Made by a program: the position numbers and the translations under genes. This document shows positions 1 through 6,790 of a stretch of DNA of 34,564 nt, piece after piece. Source of the DNA: Alphaproteobacteria bacterium (GTDB taxonomy: Bacteria > Pseudomonadota > Alphaproteobacteria > MPNO01 > UBA830); NCBI GenBank assembly GCA_022822405.1, contig JAJEBT010000020.1, positions 1 through 34,564 on the forward strand, read 5' to 3'. The notes under the pieces were generated by a model. It had not been told where the DNA came from, searched no databases, and was given only the letters and a program-made list of their open reading frames with translations. The number at the start of each line of letters is the position of its first letter. The stretch's first letter is position 1.

Positions 1-135
1 AAACAGCTCGTTCGCACCGCGAAGCAACACTGCTCCCGCATCCGAGGACATCCGTCCGCCATCAAACCTGGCAACCACCTTGCGGCGATCCGGGAGTTGA
101 AAGGATAGCTCTCCTGATTTACACTCTGTCGGCAT
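1..135 (-). CDS. IS1380-family transposase, N-terminal fragment (runs off window)
   Basis: Reading the minus strand from an ATG at 135 gives 45 uninterrupted codons to the window edge, beginning MPTECKSGELSF and containing VVARFDGGRMSSDAGAVLL. Family knowledge: IS1380 transposases start with MPTEC-like residues followed by a V-V-A-x-FDGG-x-x-(T/S)SD-x-GA-x-LL block, a good match here. The enzyme is a DDE transposase, but the catalytic residues lie outside the window. The SD-like GGAGG at 142-146 on the complement (plus strand ggcctcc) fits this start. The outer end of the element should lie between about 200 and 260; the terminal repeat cannot be fixed because the other end is not visible. 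Whether the element is complete cannot be judged. Confidence 0.8.
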   Translation of the reverse strand, partial: MPTECKSGELSFQLPDRRKVVARFDGGRMSSDAGAVLLRGANELF

Positions 136-382
136 GGGGCGGCCTCCGCGCTTCTGGTAACTGCTTGATACATTTACCAATAACACGGATTCACGCCCCA
201 TGCAAACTCCCGTGGTGATTTTTGCGGGCTAGACCACGATTGCTAGCCGAATGGCAGAGTAATGCTAAGCGGCTCGACCTTTTCCTACCGATACGGGGTT
301 GAGGGCGCGGAGGGGAAATTCCTTGCCTGTCGGCAGGCGCGGCGTTCTGCGGTATGCCGTTCTTCTGCTGCTGGCGAGCACG

Positions 383-414
383 ATGCCCCGGGAGCAGCCG
401 GGGTCCCGGGGCAT
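383..414 (-). terminator. Hairpin downstream of glnA
   Basis: Positions 383-393 (ATGCCCCGGGA) pair perfectly with 404-414, giving an 11-bp GC-rich stem with a 10-nt loop, 9 nt beyond the glnA stop. No T tract follows on the minus strand, so it may act as an mRNA 3' stabiliser or a factor-assisted terminator rather than a classical intrinsic terminator. Confidence 0.5.
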
Positions 415-423
415 GGGGGACGC

Positions 424-1836
424 TCAGACGCTGTAATACATCGAGAATTCGACCGGATGCGGCGTATGCTCGAAACTGTAAACCTCTTCCCACTTGAGTT
501 CGAGGAAGCCGTCGATCAGGTCGTCGGAGAAGACGTCGCCTCGGGTCAGGAACTCCCGGCCCTCGTCGAGCGAGATCAGCGCCTCGCGCAGGCTGTGGCA
601 GACCGTCGGTACGTCGCTCAGCTCCTCCGGCGGCAGGTCGTACAGGTTCTTGTCCATCGGGTCGCCCGGATGGATCCTATTCTGGATGCCGTCGAGCCCC
701 GCCATCAGCATGGCGGCGAACGCATAGTAGGGGTTGGCTCCCGGATCCGGGAAGCGCACCTCGACGCGCTTGCCCCGCGGGCTGCTGGTGAACGGGATAC
801 GGCAGGACGCAGAACGGTTGCGGGCCGAATAGGCGAGCAGAACCGGAGCCTCGAAACCCGGGATCAGCCGCTTGTAACTGTTGGTCGTCGGGTTGGTGAA
901 GGCGTTGAGCGCCTTGGCGTGCTTGATGATCCCGCCAATATAGAACAGCGCCGTTTCCGAGAGGTCGGCATAACCAGAGCCGGCGAACAGCGGCTTGTCG
1001 TCCTTCCAGATCGACTGGTGGACATGCATGCCCGAGCCGTTGTCGCCGATGACCGGCTTGGGCATGAAGGTCGCCGTCTTGCCATAGGAATGGGCAACAT
1101 TGTGGACGCAGTACTTGTAGATCTGCAGCCAGTCAGCGGTCTCCAGAAGCCGCGAGCCCTCGATGCCGAGCTCGTTCTGGCTCGGCGCGACCTCGTGATG
1201 GTGCTTCTCGGTGCGGACGCCCATGTCCTGCATCACGCTCAGCATCTCGGCGCGCAGGTCGCCCATGGAATCCACAGGCGGCACGGGGAAGTACCCGCCC
1301 TTGACCGCTGGCCGGTGTCCGGTGTTGCCGCCCTCAAGCTCCGAACTGGAATTGTACGGCCCCTCTTCCTCGTCGAGGGTGTAGAACGTCCGATTCATGG
1401 AGACGTCGAACCGGACGTCGTCGAAGACAAAGAATTCGGGTTCAGGGCCGAAGAGGGCGCTGTCGCCGATGCCGGTCTGGGCCAGATACGACTCGGCGCG
1501 CTTGGCGGTCGAACGCGGGTCGCGGTTGTATGGCTGTCCCGTGCTCGGCTCGATCACGTCGCAGAACAGGATGAGCTGCTCCTGGGCGGAGAACGGATCA
1601 AGCACCGCGGTGGAGCAGTCCGGCACCAGCGTCATGTCCGAGTCGTTGATGACCTTCCAGCCGGCAATTGAGGAGCCGTCGAACATGACGCCGTCGAGCA
1701 GCATGTCCTCGTCCACGGTCCGTGCCGCCTGCGCGGTATGCTGCCACTTCCCGCGTGGGTCCGTGAACCGGAAATCCACGAACCGCACATTGTGTTCCTC
1801 GATCATTTTCAGAACATCGTTTGCATCGCCCGCCAT
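424..1836 (-). CDS. glnA: Type I glutamine synthetase
   Basis: Encodes 470 residues, the usual length for bacterial GSI. It makes glutamine from glutamate, ammonia and ATP in the cytosol and works as a dodecamer. The product shows the N-terminal beta-grasp segment ([17 protein letters not shown]), the FDGSSI active-site loop, the metal-site EPEFFVFDD stretch, the HHEVAPSQ segment, the MHVHQS histidine motif, and the [10 protein letters not shown] nucleotide-site block. The adenylylation loop [10 protein letters not shown] has its tyrosine at about residue 399, so activity is probably controlled by GlnE and PII. The ATG at 1836 was chosen because it gives the conserved [12 protein letters not shown] start and has AGGAAAGGA about 8 nt upstream; the longer upstream extension is not family-like. 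It lies 133 bp downstream of glnB on the same strand, the classic alphaproteobacterial glnBA order. Confidence 0.98.
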   Translation of the reverse strand: MAGDANDVLKMIEEHNVRFVDFRFTDPRGKWQHTAQAARTVDEDMLLDGVMFDGSSIAGWKVINDSDMTLVPDCSTAVLDPFSAQEQLILFCDVIEPSTGQPYNRDPRSTAKRAESYLAQTGIGDSALFGPEPEFFVFDDVRFDVSMNRTFYTLDEEEGPYNSSSELEGGNTGHRPAVKGGYFPVPPVDSMGDLRAEMLSVMQDMGVRTEKHHHEVAPSQNELGIEGSRLLETADWLQIYKYCVHNVAHSYGKTATFMPKPVIGDNGSGMHVHQSIWKDDKPLFAGSGYADLSETALFYIGGIIKHAKALNAFTNPTTNSYKRLIPGFEAPVLLAYSARNRSASCRIPFTSSPRGKRVEVRFPDPGANPYYAFAAMLMAGLDGIQNRIHPGDPMDKNLYDLPPEELSDVPTVCHSLREALISLDEGREFLTRGDVFSDDLIDGFLELKWEEVYSFEHTPHPVEFSMYYSV

Positions 1837-1941
1837 GGGTGCGTTCCTTTCCTGTTTGAATGGTCTTGCGGCCGGTTGACGCGACGGCGATCGTCCGAAC
1901 CCGTGCGTACCAAGCCGCAGCAAGCTGTGGCGAATTCGGTT

Positions 1942-1960
1942 CCCGTTCCGTCGGAACGGG
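1942..1960 (-). promoter_or_regulatory. Intercistronic hairpin between glnB and glnA
   Basis: CCCGTTCC at 1942-1949 and GGAACGGG at 1953-1960 form a perfect 8-bp stem with a 3-nt loop, 9 nt after the glnB stop. There is no T run on the minus strand. It could be a partial terminator or a processing/stability element that sets glnA against glnB expression. Function is inferred only. Confidence 0.4.
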
Positions 1961-1969
1961 TTCGTGACG

Positions 1970-2314
<345 letters not shown>

Positions 2315-2368
2315 TCAGGCATCCCTGTTTTCGCTGGCAATCCTGATCGGCACCAGCCGCTTCCGTCC

Positions 2369-2383
2369 GCAGGATATGTGCCA
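2369..2383 (-). promoter_or_regulatory. Putative sigma-54 (RpoN) promoter of glnBA
   Basis: On the minus strand the 15-mer TGGCACATATCCTGC has GG at the -24 position and GC at -12 separated by exactly 10 nt. It agrees with the RpoN consensus TGGCACG-N4-TTGC except for two bases. Transcription would start near 2357, about 49 nt before the glnB ATG. NtrC/sigma-54 control of glnB-glnA is established in related alphaproteobacteria. I did not find a convincing paired NtrC site upstream. Confidence 0.65.
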
Positions 2384-2593
2384 GAAAGCCGCATATGTGT
2401 AAAGGATGAAAGCCCACCATCTCGGTCGGAGCTGCCCCGTTTTCGCTCAGATCACCGCACAAATTTCGGGCAGGCTGCCTGAATTTTGATCAGCGGCGGC
2501 GGCGGTTGCGCAGCGCACCGTGCCCTCCATCCGATCCAGCCTGCATCCGCCGGCAAATTCGGACGCCGGCGCGACGATCGGAGCGGCAACCGC
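2384..2593. other. Spacer upstream of the glnBA promoter
   Basis: Together with 2309-2383 this makes a 305-bp stretch without a gene. Apart from the sigma-54-like site I see only GC-rich sequence and no convincing ORF. Any enhancer (NtrC) sites for glnB would be expected here. Confidence 0.4.
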
Positions 2594-3100
2594 CGGCGCC
2601 CCGAGCCGCCGCATCACTCCGCAGGCGCGGTTCGGGTGTCGTTGCGCCCGAGGATGTATGCTTCGACGAAGTCGAGCTTTCCCTTGATCTCCGCCTGGCC
2701 GTTCTCAAGCGCCCGCAGCCGGCTGTCGATTCCGTCGATGCGTGCGCCGAGGGCGGCGCTGGTGTCGTCGATGCGTTTGACGAGGGTGGCGCTGGTGTCG
2801 TCGATGCGCCTGTTGGTGTCGTCGATGCGCTTGCCGAGCCGGTCTTCGAGCCGCAGCATGCTGCGCCACATCAGACCGAGAACGGTCAGCAGGACAACCG
2901 GTGTCAGCCAAGGAGAAATCTGGGCGGCAAGTTGCGGTGTCTGGTCCATGCCGGCAACATGACACAGCGCGGCATCGAAGGCGAGAGCTTTTTTCGGTCC
3001 GGCTGGCGTCGGTCAATGTTGCAGTTGCGTTCGGCGCAAACGAAGGCCCCGCCGCGTGCGGGTGATATCCCCGATTGGAGACAGCATCGGCGGTTTGGTG
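2594..3100 (-). repeat. Tandem duplication, unit 1
   Basis: A block of about 507 bp whose near-copy begins 514 bp further right (2594 matches 3108, both starting CGGCGCCCCGAG). It contains one complete gene plus its 5' flank up to the shared segment GTGCGGGTGATATCC. Divergence is scattered, so the duplication is not recent. Boundaries are by eye. Confidence 0.8.
2614..2949 (-). CDS. Small membrane-anchored coiled-coil protein, copy 1
   Basis: Encodes 111 residues. Residues about 11-29 (ISPWLTPVVLLTVLGLMW) form one transmembrane segment, followed by basic residues and a long predicted coiled coil built from repeated RIDDT / RIDGIDSRL units, ending in the LENGQAEIKGKLDFVEAYIL segment. The layout suggests an inner-membrane protein with a cytoplasmic or periplasmic rod that oligomerises; no enzymatic motif is visible. 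I do not recognise a named family. It is 94/111 identical to the neighbour at 3128-3463. The start was chosen because both copies share MDQ followed by the hydrophobic segment. No good Shine-Dalgarno is seen. Confidence 0.7.
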   Translation of the reverse strand: MDQTPQLAAQISPWLTPVVLLTVLGLMWRSMLRLEDRLGKRIDDTNRRIDDTSATLVKRIDDTSAALGARIDGIDSRLRALENGQAEIKGKLDFVEAYILGRNDTRTAPAE

Positions 3101-3107
3101 CGGGATG

Positions 3108-3610
3108 CGGCGCCCCGAGCCGCCGTATCACTCCGCAGGCGCGGTCCGGGTGTCGTTGCGCCTGAGGATGTATGCCTCGACGAAGTCGAGCTTTCCCTTG
3201 ATTTCCGCCTGGCCGTTCTCAGGCGTCCGCAACCGGCGGTCGATCCCGTCGATGCGTGTGCCGAGGGCGCTGCCGGTGTCGTCGACGAGTCTGACGAGAG
3301 CGGCGTTAGTGTCGTCGATGCGCCTGTTAGTGTCGTCGATGCGTTTGCCGAGCCGGTCTTCGAACCGCAGCATGCTGCGCCACATGAGACCGAGAACGGT
3401 CAGCAGGACAACCGGTGTCAGCCAGGTAGAAATCTGGGCGGCGGGTAGCGGTGCCTGATCCATGCCGGCAACATGACACAGTGCAGCATCGAAAGCGAGA
3501 GTTCTTTCGGTTCGGCTGGCGTCTGCCGGTGTTGCAGCCGCATTCGGTGCAAACGGAAGCCCCGCTACGTGCGGGTGATATCCCGATAGGAGACGGCATC
3601 AGCGGTTCGA
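3108..3610 (-). repeat. Tandem duplication, unit 2
   Basis: Second copy of the unit at 2594-3100, directly adjacent (7-bp gap). Homology continues past the gene through its upstream flank to about 3610, including a copy of GTGCGGGTGATATCC, and then stops. Confidence 0.8.
3128..3463 (-). CDS. Small membrane-anchored coiled-coil protein, copy 2
   Basis: Encodes 111 residues, same architecture as the paralogue at 2614-2949: one transmembrane helix at about 11-29, then a coiled coil. There are 17 amino-acid differences and no indels. Most changes fall in the middle of the coiled coil (residues 53-81), including L81P and loss of one RIDDT repeat (RLVDDT), while the membrane segment and the C-terminal EIKGKLDFVEAYIL block are unchanged. 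That pattern fits two functional copies that may pair differently. It lies upstream of copy 1 on the same strand with a 178-bp spacer. Function unknown. Confidence 0.7.
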   Translation of the reverse strand: MDQAPLPAAQISTWLTPVVLLTVLGLMWRSMLRFEDRLGKRIDDTNRRIDDTNAALVRLVDDTGSALGTRIDGIDRRLRTPENGQAEIKGKLDFVEAYILRRNDTRTAPAE

Positions 3611-3754
3611 TACTATTCGTGCCGGAATGCGATCGTATATTGGTCGCGCGGTTGCCGTGAACCGGCTTGGTATCGCGAGTCGCGCACGGCCGGCCGGCCG
3701 GTGCGGTCGACGATTCCGCAACCTCCGGCAGTTTTGCGGGGGCGCCGGCAGACC
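3464..3754. other. Spacer with tail of duplication
   Basis: The first 145 bp are the 5' flank of the duplicated unit. The remaining 140 bp show no convincing gene or RNA. Confidence 0.4.
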
Positions 3755-4120
3755 ATGGTGAGAGACATAGTCGCAAAGGTTCTGGGCAGGATCTTGCCAC
3801 CGGATTTCCAGTTTCTGGATTTATCGCGAAAATACCGGAATATCGGGCCTTCGATCACGACTTGCGGGACTATGGCTGGCTGCTCGTCTATGATCATCCG
3901 CCGCGCGCCGGAAGCGAGCGCCTTCCGATAAGCGAGGAACGGCTCGGCTGCGCCCGTGAGCGGACGATCTTGGTGACACACGAACCCGACTCGATAAGGT
4001 ATTACGGAGCCGACTACGTGAATTCAGCACGGTGCGATGATGACCAGCCATGACTCCGTGTCACTGCGGCACTCCAATCGGATCGAGATGCCACCCGTTG
4101 GGGTGTGGCGCTACTGGGCG
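3755..4120 (+). pseudogene. Frameshifted, truncated family-10 glycosyltransferase (fucosyltransferase-like)
   Basis: Three successive pieces read like the N-terminal half of GT10 proteins. From ATG 3755: MVRDIVAKVLGRILPPDFQF and then LDLSRKYRN. In another frame (about 3849-4020): FDHDLRDYGWLLVYDHPP, then ERTILVTHEPDSIRYYGADY. Back in the first frame (about 4037-4120): TSHDSVSLRHSNRI followed by VGVWRYW. Family knowledge: GT10 proteins have DYDWLVVYDDLPP, a TLL-(I/V)T-x-EPSS-(I/V)K-x-YG block, then FG-x-VLTS-x-(E/D) and RHP. Order and spacing match. At least two indels separate the pieces, and the donor-binding C-terminal half is absent. Assembly error is possible but would not explain the truncation. 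Assigned by memory of the family, not by search. Confidence 0.55.
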
Positions 4121-4221
4121 GGGAGGCGGCCGGGTTGCCGGGCCGATGAACCGCGAAATCAATGCCGGAGCGGCCCTCAAGGGCCAGCTTGGCGCATAAG
4201 TCCCAAAGCATGAAGCAAAGC

Positions 4222-5109
4222 ATGAAGATAGTCCTGCTCGGCACCGGGACGCCGGTCCCGTCCCTGAAACGCGCGAGCTCGGGCTATCTCGTCGATCTCG
4301 GCGGCGAACGCCTGCTGTTCGACATCGGGCCGGGCTCGTATCACCGGATGATGGAGGCCGGATATCGCGCCACCGACATCGCCGGCCTCGTTCTCTCGCA
4401 CCTGCATTACGATCACTGCTGCGATTACGGACGCCTGATCATGACGCGCTGGGACCAGGGTGCCGGGACGATACCGGAACTCCAGGTATTCGGGCCCCGC
4501 CATACGGCGCGCATGACGGAACTCCTGTTCGCGAACGATGGCGTGTTCGGGCCCGACATCGCGGCGCGCACCGGCCACGAGCCGAGCCTCCAGGTCTTCG
4601 AGGCCCGCGGCGGTACGCGGCCGCGGGCCGGGCCGTCGCCGTCGGTTACCGAGATCGAAAGCGGCTTCGCGGTCGAATGCGACGGCTGGACCCTGCGCGC
4701 GGTCGCCGTCCCCCATGCGCAGCCGCATCTCGACTGTTACGGATTCCGCCTCGACACTCCGGCGGGTTCGTTCGCCTATTCGGGCGACGCCGGGCCGTCG
4801 AAACCGTTCACCCGCCTGATCGAAGGGTGCGACGTTCTTGTCCACATGACCTACCAGATTTCGGGCACTGCGCCCGGGCCGGAATGGACCAGGGGCGCCG
4901 CCGGTCACCGCGAAGTCGCCGAGACCGCCGCCGCGGCCGGCGTCGGCAAGCTCGTCGTCACCCACGTCTCGAGCCAGATGGACGCGCCGGGCATCCGTGA
5001 ACGCCTGATCTCCGAAATGGCGGGGATCTTTGGCGGGCACATCATCTGGGGGGAGGACCTCATGACGATATCCGCCGGCGATCCGGCCGTGGAACGCCAT
5101 GCGGGTTGA
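4222..5109 (+). CDS. MBL-fold metallo-hydrolase (RNase Z-like subgroup)
   Basis: Encodes 295 residues from ATG 4222. It begins with the typical strand-loop MKIVLLGTGTPVPS and has the metal motif HLHYDH (H60, H62, D64, H65), a further histidine in AVPHAQPH, the bridging aspartate in AYSGDAGPS and the last histidine in VVTHVSS. These are the ligands of a dinuclear zinc site, as in RNase Z-like and arylsulfatase-like hydrolases. There is no signal peptide, so it is cytosolic. An in-frame ATG at 4210 is an alternative start; neither has a strong ribosome site. It precedes the TTT transporter genes by 94 bp, with an operator-like palindrome between, so it may be a separate transcription unit serving the same catabolic block. 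Substrate unknown. Confidence 0.85.
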   Translation: MKIVLLGTGTPVPSLKRASSGYLVDLGGERLLFDIGPGSYHRMMEAGYRATDIAGLVLSHLHYDHCCDYGRLIMTRWDQGAGTIPELQVFGPRHTARMTELLFANDGVFGPDIAARTGHEPSLQVFEARGGTRPRAGPSPSVTEIESGFAVECDGWTLRAVAVPHAQPHLDCYGFRLDTPAGSFAYSGDAGPSKPFTRLIEGCDVLVHMTYQISGTAPGPEWTRGAAGHREVAETAAAAGVGKLVVTHVSSQMDAPGIRERLISEMAGIFGGHIIWGEDLMTISAGDPAVERHAG

Positions 5110-5152
5110 GCGCCGACCCGGGACGGCGCCTGTATAACACTGCCGCGACGTG

Positions 5153-5176
5153 ATATAGTTGTTACAACAACTATAT
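5153..5176 (+). promoter_or_regulatory. Perfect operator-like palindrome at the tctC promoter
   Basis: ATATAGTTGTT and its exact reverse complement AACAACTATAT flank a 2-nt AC centre (11-bp arms). The core TTGT-N4-ACAA resembles GntR/FadR-type operators (GT...AC). The left arm contains TATAGT, a possible -10 box, and another -10-like TATAAC lies at 5133-5138. A repressor bound here would block the tct operon. It ends 27 bp before the tctC start. No regulator gene lies nearby. Confidence 0.6.
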
Positions 5177-5203
5177 TCAGAGACTCTCGAAGGGAGGAAA
5201 CCG

Positions 5204-6160
5204 ATGAACCGCAGATCTCTCGGAACGACCCTGCTTGCGGCTGGCATCGCGCTTGCCGTCATGCCCGCCGGGGCGCTGGCGCAATGGAAGCCGTCGGGCC
5301 CGATCAACCTGATGATCGCGTTCACCGCTGGCGGTGGCGCCGATACCCAGGCGCGCCTGATCGCCGCCGAACTCGAGAAACGCAAGGGCTGGAAGATCGT
5401 GCCGCAGAACGTCACCGGCAAGGGCGGCGCCGTCATGGCCGCCAAGCTCGTGTCGCAACCCAATGACGGCCTCACCATCGGCATCGCCGTCACCGAGACC
5501 TTCGGCTACAACATACTGGCGGCGAAGAAGCGCCAGTTCTCGGAGAAGGACTTCACATACATCACCACGACGGCAGGCAGCCAGATGGGGCTGGTCGCGA
5601 AAGCCGACCGCGGCTGGAAGTCGATCCATGACGCGGTTGCCGCGGCCAAGGGCGGCAAGACCCTCAGGCTCGGCGCCATGAGCGCCAAGCTCGCCGACAT
5701 CGCCTACGCCATCGAACAGAAGCTGGGCATCAAGTTCAATGTCGTCATGCTCCGGGGAGGCCGTGCCGTGGTCAATGCGGTCACCGCCGGCGACGTCGAT
5801 GTCGGCTGGGGCGCGGGCATCCAGAACAAGGCCGTCAAGGCCGGCGATCTGGTCAATCTCCTGTCGGGCGAAAAGACGCGGCTCATGCTCTCTCCGGACG
5901 TGCCGACCCTCGCCGAGCTCGGCATCCCGTTCCCCGCCGGCGCCAACTTCCTGATCGTCGGGCCCAAGGGCATTCCCGATGCCGCGCGCAAGGGCTATGC
6001 CGCCGCCATCGCCGAGGTGCTCAACGACAAGTCGACCAAGGCGGCGCAGTTCGTGCAGCGCGCCTTCGGCGGGCCGAAGCTGATTTCGGGCGCGGCGCTG
6101 GACAAGCTGATCGCCGACGGCATCGCGAACGCGAAAAAGCTCATGGAAGCGGCAAGCTAG
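5204..6160 (+). CDS. tctC: TTT transporter solute-binding protein (TctC/Bug family)
   Basis: Encodes 318 residues. The start at 5204 has a strong AGGGAGGAAA ribosome site and gives a clear signal peptide (MNRRSLGTTLLAAGIALAV, cleavage after GALA), so the protein is periplasmic. The mature part opens with PINLMIAFTAGGGADTQARL, the Bug-family binding loop, and contains GKGGAVMAAKLV, MSAKLADIAYAIEQKLGI and PTLAELGIPF, all typical of tripartite tricarboxylate transporter receptors. It captures a carboxylated solute for TctAB. It is followed by tctB, tctA and a sulfatase on the same strand, making a four-gene operon under the palindrome at 5153-5176. Ligand cannot be predicted. Confidence 0.93.
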   Translation: MNRRSLGTTLLAAGIALAVMPAGALAQWKPSGPINLMIAFTAGGGADTQARLIAAELEKRKGWKIVPQNVTGKGGAVMAAKLVSQPNDGLTIGIAVTETFGYNILAAKKRQFSEKDFTYITTTAGSQMGLVAKADRGWKSIHDAVAAAKGGKTLRLGAMSAKLADIAYAIEQKLGIKFNVVMLRGGRAVVNAVTAGDVDVGWGAGIQNKAVKAGDLVNLLSGEKTRLMLSPDVPTLAELGIPFPAGANFLIVGPKGIPDAARKGYAAAIAEVLNDKSTKAAQFVQRAFGGPKLISGAALDKLIADGIANAKKLMEAAS

Positions 6161-6220
6161 CGCTCTCCGCGAACGGCAATCCCGCAGCGAAGATCGCGCC
6201 GAACCGGAGGGACCGACTCC

Positions 6221-6790
6221 TTGCGCCGCGATCCCTGGGGCCTCGGCCTCGCCGGAGCCTTCGCGGTCTTCGCTGCGGCGACGCTCGGCCTGTGGATACC
6301 CGGGGATGTCGAGTCGGGCATCGTCGAGACCTTCCGGCGGCGCACGACCATCGGTGACGCAATGGCGCCGACCGCGGCGGCAGCCGGCATGCTGGCCGCC
6401 GCGCTCGCGCTCGGCTGCGCCGCGGTCCTTCGTCCGCAGCGAGCCGCGGATCCGCTTGACCGCAACAGCCTCCTGTTCGTCGCCCGCATGGCCGCCGTGG
6501 TCGGCGCAGGCCTCGTCCTGATGGTCCATGCCGGGCCGCTGGCGGTCGAGGCCGTCAACGCGCTCGGCGGCGGGATCGGCAGCTATCGCGAACTGCGCGA
6601 CACGTTTCCCTACAAGTTCGTCGGATACGTCCTCGGCGGGTCCGTCATGGTCGCGGGCATGATCGCCGTGATCGAGCAGCGCCTGTCGGCGGCGCCGCTT
6701 GTTGCGGCGGCGCTCGCCACGCTTGCGCTCGCCGTCCTCTATGACGTTCCCTTCGACGACCTGCTGCTGCCGCCCAACGGGGACCAGTGA
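6221..6790 (+). CDS. tctB: TTT transporter small permease subunit (TctB)
   Basis: Encodes 189 residues from a TTG start at 6221; GGAGGG lies 9 nt upstream and no ATG fits better. The protein is mostly hydrophobic with about four membrane helices (residues about 7-25, 50-72, 84-105, 132-180), the normal layout of the poorly conserved TctB subunit. A segment FPYKFVGYVLGGSVMVAGM matches the second half of the family. The stop overlaps the tctA ATG (TGATG), so translation is coupled. Identity rests strongly on its position between tctC and tctA. Confidence 0.85.
   Translation: MRRDPWGLGLAGAFAVFAAATLGLWIPGDVESGIVETFRRRTTIGDAMAPTAAAAGMLAAALALGCAAVLRPQRAADPLDRNSLLFVARMAAVVGAGLVLMVHAGPLAVEAVNALGGGIGSYRELRDTFPYKFVGYVLGGSVMVAGMIAVIEQRLSAAPLVAAALATLALAVLYDVPFDDLLLPPNGDQ

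Noticed and set aside
200..260. Outer terminal repeat of the IS1380 element
   Set aside because: CTAGCCCGCAAA-like sequence near 220-232 on the minus strand is suggestive, but without the other end no repeat can be shown.
262..1671. 469-codon open frame antisense to glnA
   Set aside because: Shadow of a GC-rich gene: the protein has no family-like motif, and glnA on the other strand is certain.
2740..2840. Short repeats of GTCGTCGATGCG that might look like an array
   Set aside because: They are the DNA of the RIDDT coiled-coil repeats inside a gene, without regular spacers, so not CRISPR.
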